Positions 57,693 to 64,000 of a DNA stretch of 64,000 nt are shown one piece after another (positions within the stretch are counted from its first letter, which is position 1; each line of letters opens with the position of its first letter). The DNA is taken from contig NZ_NOYI01000013.1 of assembly GCF_002258785.1 (NCBI RefSeq), positions 372,001 to 436,000 of the forward strand. The letters are read 5' to 3'. This stretch comes from Rhodococcus sp. 06-235-1A (GTDB lineage: Bacteria > Actinomycetota > Actinomycetes > Mycobacteriales > Mycobacteriaceae). The position numbers were made by a program, and so were the translations under genes. The notes beneath the pieces are model-generated. The model saw only the letters and a list, made by a program, of their open reading frames with translations, was not told where the DNA came from and searched no databases.

Positions 57693-58661
57693 CTAACGCA
57701 CGGTCGCGCGTTTGAAGCCGGTGACGGCGAACTGGGGTAGCGCGATGCGGGCGCGGGTCCATTGCGGCACCGTTGCTCGTTGGGAGAGAACGCGGTAGCC
57801 CTGCGCTTCGACCTCGTCCAGAATCCGGCCGTACAGGATCGATGCCGTGCGCATGGACGGCCGCACGCGCGGATCCAGCATGCCGATCCCGGCGTCGGAG
57901 GTGCGATAGATCGAACGCGTGACGGCGATCAGGTGGGCCAGGGCCCGGCTGACCCTGGCATCGACATTTCCTGTCGTGCGGCACCACCGCAACAGTTCTT
58001 CGTCGACACCGAAGACGGCGAGTTCGTCGGTGGGGAGATAGATCCGATCGCGATCGAGGTCCTCGCCCATGTCCCGGATGAAGTTCGTCAGTTGGAACGC
58101 CTCACCCAGGGCGGCGGCGGGAGGCTCGGCCTCGGACCGTTCGACGACGGTTCCCAGAATCGGCAACATCTGCAGTCCGATGACGGCAGCGGAGCCGTAC
58201 ATGTATTCGCGCAGCTGCTCCATCGTCCGGTAGCGCGAGACGAACACATCGCTGCCCGGGATGTCCATGCGCATCGAGTGCATGAATGCGAAGAAGTAGT
58301 CGTGTGGAATGTCGTATCGCGCCACCGTGTCGCACAGGGCGCTCAATACCTGATCGGTCACGCTGTGCGGCAACGGTTTTCCGGCCAGGGCGTCGCGCAC
58401 TCGGGATTCGATCACGTCGAGTTCGACGATGCGGCGCGCGTTGAGCTCGTCCGATCCGACGGCGATGTCGGTGCCTTCGAGATCGACGATGTCGTCGACC
58501 ATCCGGGCGAATCCGTACAGCGCGTGCACCGCTGCGCGCTTGTCGGTGGGCAGCAGACGGGTGGCCAGGAAATAGGTCTTCCCGTGCTGGGCGTTGAGTT
58601 CGCGGCAGATCCGATACGCGTCGTGCAGCGCCGGATCGATGTTGTCGAGTTCTTTGGTCAT
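57693..58661 (-). CDS. crtB: Phytoene synthase (squalene/phytoene synthase family)
   Basis: Condenses two geranylgeranyl-PP molecules to phytoene. 322 aa. Aspartate-rich motifs are YGFARMVDDIVD (first DxxxD) and FQLTNFIRDMGEDLDRDRIYLP (second), with YMYGSAAVIGLQMLP. The ATG at 58661 (MTKELDNID) lies 7 nt after the mptA stop, so the genes are coupled; a longer start would overlap mptA. Together with crtI and crtE upstream it can make a C40 carotene. Cyclase and glycosylation genes are not in the window. Confidence 0.92.
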   Translation of the reverse strand: MTKELDNIDPALHDAYRICRELNAQHGKTYFLATRLLPTDKRAAVHALYGFARMVDDIVDLEGTDIAVGSDELNARRIVELDVIESRVRDALAGKPLPHSVTDQVLSALCDTVARYDIPHDYFFAFMHSMRMDIPGSDVFVSRYRTMEQLREYMYGSAAVIGLQMLPILGTVVERSEAEPPAAALGEAFQLTNFIRDMGEDLDRDRIYLPTDELAVFGVDEELLRWCRTTGNVDARVSRALAHLIAVTRSIYRTSDAGIGMLDPRVRPSMRTASILYGRILDEVEAQGYRVLSQRATVPQWTRARIALPQFAVTGFKRATVR

Positions 58662-58668
58662 GGAGTTC

Positions 58669-60312
58669 TCATGACGTGGACTCGTCACCGGTGGGTTCGG
58701 CTGCGGAGGTCTTCGGAGCATTCGGCACGGCACGGTGTTCCCTGGATCGCTCCGACCGTAAACGCAGCGGGTCGACGCGTGTCAACGCGAGGGCGGCCAC
58801 CACCGCGGCGACGACGGCCAGCGCCACGTGTACGACGTTGTACAGGCCGATCGCACCGTCGGGTTGGAAGACAAGCATGAGCCACGTCGACAGACCGGTC
58901 AGAACCATCAGCGTCGTTCGCGACAGTGCGAATCCGGCGGCGATGGCCAGCGGCCACGAGTAGTACCAGGGCAGCGCGGCGGGGGAGAGGACAACGGTGG
59001 CGACCAGGGCGATCAGGATGCCCTTGACGGCGTTGCGCTCGGACTTTCGGCCCCACCACCAGGCTGCGGCAAGAATCACCACCAGCGCGATCGAGCAGAG
59101 CAGGCGCATGACGTAGAGAACGGGGTCGAGCCGCAGATCGAGGAACCACGAGGTACCGACGGTGACCAGATGAGCGAGAATCGTGGGGAGCGAGAGCCAG
59201 TTGATGATCTTGGCCGATCCCGAGAGTGCGGTCAGCCACCCGATGCCGACACCGGCGACCAGGGACGAGACGGCGAACACCGCAACGAAGACGGCGGCTC
59301 CGATTCCTGCAGTCCTGGTGAACACCAGTAACGGCGAGGGCGGCGTTCGGCCGTCGGCACGCGCTTTGTCCCGTACGTGCAACATCCAGATCCAGACCAG
59401 GAAGGGCAGTGCCAGGCCTGCGGTTGCTTTGATGGCCACCGCGATCGCGACCAGCGCGATACCGGCCACGTGGCGATGTTCGAGGGCCAACACGATGCCG
59501 GCCGTCATGAGTCCCACCATGAGCAACTCGTTGTGCACGCCGCCGATCAGGTGGATCAGGACCAGGGGGTTGAGCACTGCGAGCCACACGGCAGTGGTCG
59601 CTCGACCGCCGAGGTGCTTGGCGAGCCGCGGAACCGCCCACATCATCAGCGTCAGACCGGGCAGCATGGTCAGGCGCAGGAGCATGGTGCCCGCGATGAC
59701 GTTGTCACCCGTCACCGTGGTGATGCCGCGTCCCAGCAGTAGGAACAAGGGTCCGTAGGGGGCTGTCGTCGTGGTCCAGACGTTGCTGACGTTGTCCAGC
59801 AGAACTCCTGGATTGGCAACGGGGCCAACGCCGTACGGATCGAAACCGTCACGGAGCAGGGCACCCTGAGCCAAATAGGAGTAGGCGTCGCGGCTGAACA
59901 TCGGTACCGACAGCAGCAACGGTGCCGTCCAGGCCGGAACGATCCAGCGCAGTTCGCCGACGGTGGTGCGGCCGTGCAGCGTCGCGCGCCCGAGCCGGAC
60001 CCAGGCGGTGATCATCAGCAGTACGCCGACCCAGACGATGATGGTCGACAGTACGAATCCGTGGCCGAATCGCAGCCAGGACAGGTGCATTTCCTCGAGC
60101 AGTGGATCGCGTCGACGCACGCTTCCCGCGCCGAACCCGCCGAACGTGATGCAGACGGCACCGACGACGCCGAGGATCGCGGCTTTGCCCTCGGGGCTGC
60201 GCAAGAAGTTTCCCGTCGCGGTCAGTCTCGACGGGCGACGCGTGCCGGACGATGCGGAGGTGCCGTCCGAGGACCGGTCCTCGGAGGTGGAGTGCGACGA
60301 AATCGATGACAT
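58669..60312 (-). CDS. mptA: Alpha-(1->6)-mannopyranosyltransferase MptA-like
   Basis: Polytopic GT-C enzyme (about 13 helices, 547 aa), counterpart of Rv2174, which extends the alpha-1,6-mannan backbone of lipomannan using polyprenyl-phosphomannose. The first large loop (SVPMFSRDAYSYLAQGALLRDGFDPYGVGP) has the family's acidic residues, and TTAPYGPLFLLLGRG follows. The N-terminal 40 residues are Ser/Thr-rich and disordered. ATG 60312 is preferred over TTG 60336 since GGAGGAG lies 9 nt before it. It sits between crtI and crtB on the same strand. Confidence 0.88.
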   Translation of the reverse strand: MSSISSHSTSEDRSSDGTSASSGTRRPSRLTATGNFLRSPEGKAAILGVVGAVCITFGGFGAGSVRRRDPLLEEMHLSWLRFGHGFVLSTIIVWVGVLLMITAWVRLGRATLHGRTTVGELRWIVPAWTAPLLLSVPMFSRDAYSYLAQGALLRDGFDPYGVGPVANPGVLLDNVSNVWTTTTAPYGPLFLLLGRGITTVTGDNVIAGTMLLRLTMLPGLTLMMWAVPRLAKHLGGRATTAVWLAVLNPLVLIHLIGGVHNELLMVGLMTAGIVLALEHRHVAGIALVAIAVAIKATAGLALPFLVWIWMLHVRDKARADGRTPPSPLLVFTRTAGIGAAVFVAVFAVSSLVAGVGIGWLTALSGSAKIINWLSLPTILAHLVTVGTSWFLDLRLDPVLYVMRLLCSIALVVILAAAWWWGRKSERNAVKGILIALVATVVLSPAALPWYYSWPLAIAAGFALSRTTLMVLTGLSTWLMLVFQPDGAIGLYNVVHVALAVVAAVVAALALTRVDPLRLRSERSREHRAVPNAPKTSAAEPTGDESTS

Positions 60313-60470
60313 AGTCGCCTGCTCCTCCTCTGCCAAGAATTGTGGTTCCAGCTCTACACGTGAGCCGATGCGTTCTCGCCGGTCGTCGAACGATCATGGT
60401 CGCAGCATCGAGCGCGACCGGCAAACGATCGCGCTCAGCTTAGTTGGTCGGTACAGCGAATCGAACGAAG

Positions 60471-62054
60471 CTACCGCCCCCGGTGTCCTGTCACCCGCTG
60501 GGCGGCGAGTTTTCCCGACACCAGCACCGTCGGAACGCCCACACCCGGCGTCGTGCCCGAGCCGGCGAGAACCACGTTGTCGAGCCCGGCGACCACGTTC
60601 TTGCGCCGGAACGGCCCGGTCTGCCGGAACACGTGAGCGGACGAGAACGGCGACCCCTCGATCATGCCCTTCTGAGCCCAGGTCTCGGGTGTGTCGATGT
60701 GGTCGAGTACGAACTCGTCCAGGAGTCCGGCGTATCCACGACCCTCCATCGTCGTCAGGATTTCGCGGAGGTAGGGCTGCGCCAACTCGGCCCATGCCAG
60801 CGGAGCGCTGTCCAGATTGGGACACGGTGCCAGTATCGACACCGGTTCGCTGCGTACACCGCCGCGCACCACCTCGAGGTTCGGATCGCTGACCGACGGC
60901 CGGGTGATGAGCAACGACGGATCGGCCATCAACGATCCCTTGCCCGCCTTGGCGGTGATCCGGCGGAAGGTCTCGGCCCATTCGTCGCCGAAGTCGATGG
61001 TGTGATGTGCGCGGGCGGGCCACTTCGCGGTCAGTTCCACGGGAACGGTTCCGTGCGCGACGACCGCCGACGGTGAGACGACGCCGTAGCCGTTCCGCCT
61101 GCCCTTCTTCGACACCGACGCCCGGTCGAGGAGTCGATCGACGACAGGGAGATCGGCGGTGAGAACGAGTGCGTCGCAGGCGATTCGGTGGCCGGTGGCG
61201 GTCAGTACCGAGTCGGCCCTGCCGCGGTCGACGGTGATGTCCACGATCTCGGTTCCGAGTTCGAGAGTTCCGCCTGCGGTGACGAACGCGTCGGCCATGG
61301 CCCTGGCGATCGCGGCCATGCCACCCTCGGGGAAGAACACGCCGAGAGAGGTGTCCATGTGTGCGATGGCTCCGTAGACCGCGAGAGCTTTCTGCGGTGC
61401 CATGCCGGCGTAGAGCGCCTGGAACGTGAACACGCGGCGCAGTCGGACGTCCTTCAGGAACGTGTCGACGCGCGGTCCGAGTCGGCCGAAGCCGCCCAGC
61501 TTGGTCAACGTGGCGGTGTCGCGGATCGCAGCCTTCGAACCCACGAGATCGAGCGGGGAATCGAAGTTCGAGTCGATGTATCGATCGAATTCGGCATCGA
61601 AGATGTCGGCGAGCCAACGCCGCAGATCCCGATACCCCTGAGCCTCGGCGGGCCCGCACGTCCGTTCGACCTCGGCCGTCATCGCCTCGGGGTCGGAATA
61701 GACGTCGATCGACGTGCCGTCCGCGTACCGCGTGTGGTACGACGGTGACAGCGCTTTGAGTCGAATCGGCGGCGTCGTCGACTCGAAATCGGCACCCACG
61801 GCGGCCAGCGCCTCGAGCACCAGATTCGGCATGGTCAATACGCTTGCGCCGTTGTCGATGTCGTAGAGGTGTGAGCCGTCGGTGTCGGACACCGGGTACA
61901 CGCCGACTCGGCCGCCCACGGTCTCGTCTCTCTCGACGATGGTGACCTTCTTGCCTGCGCCCAGAAGATGCAGGCCGGCAGCCAATCCGGCCAATCCGGC
62001 TCCTACTACGACGACGGTGTCGGTGGGGCCTGCGACGGTGCGGATGGAGGACAT
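60471..62054 (-). CDS. crtI: Phytoene desaturase
   Basis: FAD-dependent CrtI-type desaturase introducing conjugated double bonds into phytoene. 527 aa. N-terminal dinucleotide fold TVVVVGAGLAGLAAGLHLLGAGKKVTIVERDETVGGRVG, C-terminal bacterial-type phytoene dehydrogenase signature region (NVVLAGSGTTPGVGVPTVLVSGKLAAQRV). The ATG at 62054 is set by the FAD motif; the far longer open frame upstream is crtE out of frame. It lies 11 nt after crtE and 158 bp before mptA. The number of desaturations cannot be read from sequence. Confidence 0.92.
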   Translation of the reverse strand: MSSIRTVAGPTDTVVVVGAGLAGLAAGLHLLGAGKKVTIVERDETVGGRVGVYPVSDTDGSHLYDIDNGASVLTMPNLVLEALAAVGADFESTTPPIRLKALSPSYHTRYADGTSIDVYSDPEAMTAEVERTCGPAEAQGYRDLRRWLADIFDAEFDRYIDSNFDSPLDLVGSKAAIRDTATLTKLGGFGRLGPRVDTFLKDVRLRRVFTFQALYAGMAPQKALAVYGAIAHMDTSLGVFFPEGGMAAIARAMADAFVTAGGTLELGTEIVDITVDRGRADSVLTATGHRIACDALVLTADLPVVDRLLDRASVSKKGRRNGYGVVSPSAVVAHGTVPVELTAKWPARAHHTIDFGDEWAETFRRITAKAGKGSLMADPSLLITRPSVSDPNLEVVRGGVRSEPVSILAPCPNLDSAPLAWAELAQPYLREILTTMEGRGYAGLLDEFVLDHIDTPETWAQKGMIEGSPFSSAHVFRQTGPFRRKNVVAGLDNVVLAGSGTTPGVGVPTVLVSGKLAAQRVTGHRGR

Positions 62055-62065
62055 GACGCTCTCTT

Positions 62066-63187
62066 TCAGTACTGCCGCACGATGGCGGCGGTCGCCATGG
62101 CGCGCAGGTGCGCGGCGGCGTCCGGTTCGATCGAACTGTTGTCGAGTACTGCGACCGCCCGGGTACCGAGTTCGTCGATCTGTCGCTCGACGGCGTCCAC
62201 CGCTCCGAGTTCGACCAGGATCGAACGGATGTCGGCCACCGCCTCGGCGTCGAGCTCGGTACCGAGGCTGTTGCGGAGCAGGGCTGCACGATCGGGCCGG
62301 ATCTCGTCCGCCTTCTGCAGTGCCAGCGCGATCAGCACGGTCCGTTTGCCCTCGGTGATGTCGTCGCCCGACGGTTTGCCGGTCACCTCGGGATCGCCGA
62401 ACACTCCGAGTAGGTCGTCGCGCAGCTGGAACGCGATTCCGATGTCGGCCCCGAAGCTGCGGTACGCAGCGATCAGGTCCTCGTCTGCATCCGCCAGCAC
62501 TGCGCCGAGGTGCAGCGGGCGCTCGACGGTGTACGCGGCCGTCTTGTAGCGGTTGACCCGCATCGCAGCCGCCACACTCTCGTCGGTTCCGGCCTCGGCC
62601 TCGATGTCGAGTAGCTGGCCACCGAGGACCTCGGTCCGCATGGCCGACCACACCGGCTGAGCTCGGCGCGCGGCGTCGGCGTCGATACCCGATTCGCGGA
62701 GTAGATCGTCGGCCCAGCACAGGGCGAGATCGCCGACGAGAATCGCAGCCGATTCGCCGAAGTGATCCGAGGAGCCGGACCAGCCGGCGTCCCGATGCCG
62801 CCGGGCGAAACCGACGTGCACGGTCGGGAAGCCGCGCCGGGTGCTCGACGAATCGATGATGTCGTCGTGGATCAGGGCGCAGGCCTGGATGAGTTCGAGC
62901 GCCGAGCAGGCGCGAAGTACGGCGTCGGCGCGCACACCGGTGGATTCGCCACCGGCACCGAGCCACGCCGTCCAGGCGAAGGCGGGTCGCATGCGTTTGC
63001 CGCCACGCAGCACGAATGCCTCGAGATCGGCCACGGCTGCGGGATAGCCACCACCGACGGTGTCGACGACTGCGCGGCGCGAGGCGAAGAACTCGGCGAG
63101 CTTCGCGTCCACAGCCGTGCGCAAGGCCTTCGGTCCGGTTGCAGCGGTTGGGGTGTCGACGACGGGCGAAGACAAGTCTCCGGACAG
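62066..63187 (-). CDS. crtE: Geranylgeranyl diphosphate synthase (idsA/crtE type)
   Basis: Trans-isoprenyl diphosphate synthase of about 373 aa. First Asp-rich motif HDDIIDSSSTRRG, second FQLRDDLLGVFGD, with GGKRMRPAF at the N-terminus. Counterpart by position of Rv2173 (IdsA2). Its role here is supply of GGPP to CrtB. No ATG or GTG lies near the domain start; CTG at 63187 is preceded by GGAGG at 6 nt and is the best candidate, with TTG at 63175 as alternative. A longer open frame continues upstream into the metF promoter and is not credible. Confidence 0.9.
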   Translation of the reverse strand: MSGDLSSPVVDTPTAATGPKALRTAVDAKLAEFFASRRAVVDTVGGGYPAAVADLEAFVLRGGKRMRPAFAWTAWLGAGGESTGVRADAVLRACSALELIQACALIHDDIIDSSSTRRGFPTVHVGFARRHRDAGWSGSSDHFGESAAILVGDLALCWADDLLRESGIDADAARRAQPVWSAMRTEVLGGQLLDIEAEAGTDESVAAAMRVNRYKTAAYTVERPLHLGAVLADADEDLIAAYRSFGADIGIAFQLRDDLLGVFGDPEVTGKPSGDDITEGKRTVLIALALQKADEIRPDRAALLRNSLGTELDAEAVADIRSILVELGAVDAVERQIDELGTRAVAVLDNSSIEPDAAAHLRAMATAAIVRQY

Positions 63188-63319
63188 GGCGATCCTCCAA
63201 GGTTGCTGTGTGTTGCGTGAGTACCGATCACCACAGTAATGGCCGCAGAACGACTGCACCGACGGGCAGCGAACATCTTTCGTCAGGGATGCCCGACGGG
63301 CGTCGCGCGGGCAGCAACC

Positions 63320-63325
63320 TATGAT
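63320..63325 (+). promoter_or_regulatory. -10 hexamer TATGAT, leaderless promoter of metF
   Basis: TATGAT ends 6 nt before the GTG at 63332. It is the closest of the set to the TATAAT consensus. Confidence 0.55.
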
Positions 63326-63331
63326 CTTCGG

Positions 63332-64000
63332 GTGAGCGAAGAATCCGTCAGGGGGCGGTCCAGTCGAGGATTCGTGACGAGAACTCCGTCCATCGTCGAC
63401 CGACTGCGGACAGAACCCGAGGCCAGGATCCCGTTCTCGGTGGAGTTCTCGCCGCCGCGCGATGCCGCCGCCGAGGCCAGACTGTGGCGCGCAGTTCGTG
63501 AATTCGAGCAACTGCAGCCTGCGTTCGTGTCGATGACGTATGGAGCCGGAGGCTCCACCCGCGATCGGACGGTGCGCGTCACCGGGCAGATCGCCGAGGA
63601 GACCACGCTGCTACCGGTGGCGCACCTCACCGCTGTCTCGCACAGCGTGGACGAGCTGCGATCGATGGTGGGTTCCTATGCCGACCGCGGCATCACCAAC
63701 ATCCTCGTGCTGCGTGGCGATCCACCGGGGGACCCTCTCGGTGACTGGGAGAAGCATCCCGAGGGAGTCGAATACGCGGAGGAACTCGTTCGGCTCGTGC
63801 GCGATCTGGGCGACTTCCACGTCGGAGTTGCGTCGTTCCCCGAGGGGCACCACCGCGCCGACGACCTCGAGCAGGACACCAAGTGCTTGGTCGGCAAGCT
63901 TCGCGCCGGGGCCGAGTACTCGATCACCCAGATGTTCTTCGACGTGGACGACTACCTGCGCCTGCGCGATCGTGTGTCTGCGTACGACGCCGAGCAGGGA
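63332..64000 (+). CDS. metF: Methylenetetrahydrofolate reductase (3'-truncated by window edge)
   Basis: First 223 codons of a MetF-family flavoprotein that reduces methylene-THF to methyl-THF for methionine synthesis. [73 protein letters not shown] and [18 protein letters not shown] are family motifs. The frame is open to the last base. The GTG start is supported by the -10 hexamer 6 nt upstream. Counterpart of Rv2172c, whose product in mycobacteria is a divergent MetF-like enzyme; the second half is not visible. Confidence 0.92.
   Translation, partial: MSEESVRGRSSRGFVTRTPSIVDRLRTEPEARIPFSVEFSPPRDAAAEARLWRAVREFEQLQPAFVSMTYGAGGSTRDRTVRVTGQIAEETTLLPVAHLTAVSHSVDELRSMVGSYADRGITNILVLRGDPPGDPLGDWEKHPEGVEYAEELVRLVRDLGDFHVGVASFPEGHHRADDLEQDTKCLVGKLRAGAEYSITQMFFDVDDYLRLRDRVSAYDAEQG

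Overview
The window is high-GC actinobacterial DNA, most likely Rhodococcus or a close relative in the Mycobacteriales. Three things suggest this: mycolic-acid-lineage genes (pimB', mptA, a GT87 mannosyltransferase, DUF4191 and DUF3043 proteins), an actinobacterial cytochrome bcc-aa3 operon, and gene order that follows the Mycobacterium tuberculosis block Rv2222c to Rv2172c almost gene for gene. That synteny is recalled from knowledge, not computed here. About 92% is coding. I see no tRNA, rRNA, CRISPR array, transposase or prophage gene, so this is conserved core chromosome with a few lineage-specific insertions.

Layout. 1-11 kb: nitrogen assimilation (glnA2 end, glnE, glnA1 with an upstream GlnR-type box). 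A five-gene osmoprotectant ABC operon with two tandem paralogous binding proteins sits between glnE and glnA1. 11-17 kb: DUF4191 protein and the lipoate block (sucB, TIGR01777 epimerase, lipB, lipA). 17-27 kb: leucyl aminopeptidase, gcvT, ilvE, cobalamin genes cobU-cobT-cobS, glycerate kinase, ErpA-type Fe-S carrier and adenosine kinase. 27-36 kb: asnB, then respiratory genes ctaC-ctaF and ctaE-qcrC-qcrA-qcrB, with an XRE regulator between the two groups. 36-43 kb: trpD, a stand-alone Lrp effector domain, an exonuclease/GIY-YIG protein, a Cys-rich small protein, and two NlpC/P60 endopeptidases, the first behind a c-di-AMP (ydaO-type) riboswitch. 43-53 kb: envelope lipid and glycan genes (pimB', fadD15, SRPBCC proteins, ArsA-like ATPase, ROK kinase, PlsC acyltransferase, GT87 mannosyltransferase). 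53-64 kb: exoribonuclease, class II DAHP synthase, PknL and its Rv2175c-type partner, a carotenoid cluster (crtE, crtI, crtB) with mptA inside it, and the start of metF.

Less expected features: a GlnR-type box of four half-sites with exact spacing; the riboswitch; a recurring TANNNT hexamer 6-7 nt before eleven start codons, indicating widespread leaderless transcription; a short tandem repeat family at two loci, one of which supplies the C-terminus of a protein; a Asn-Gly-His-Ser repeat tail on QcrB; and two genes whose best start is CTG.
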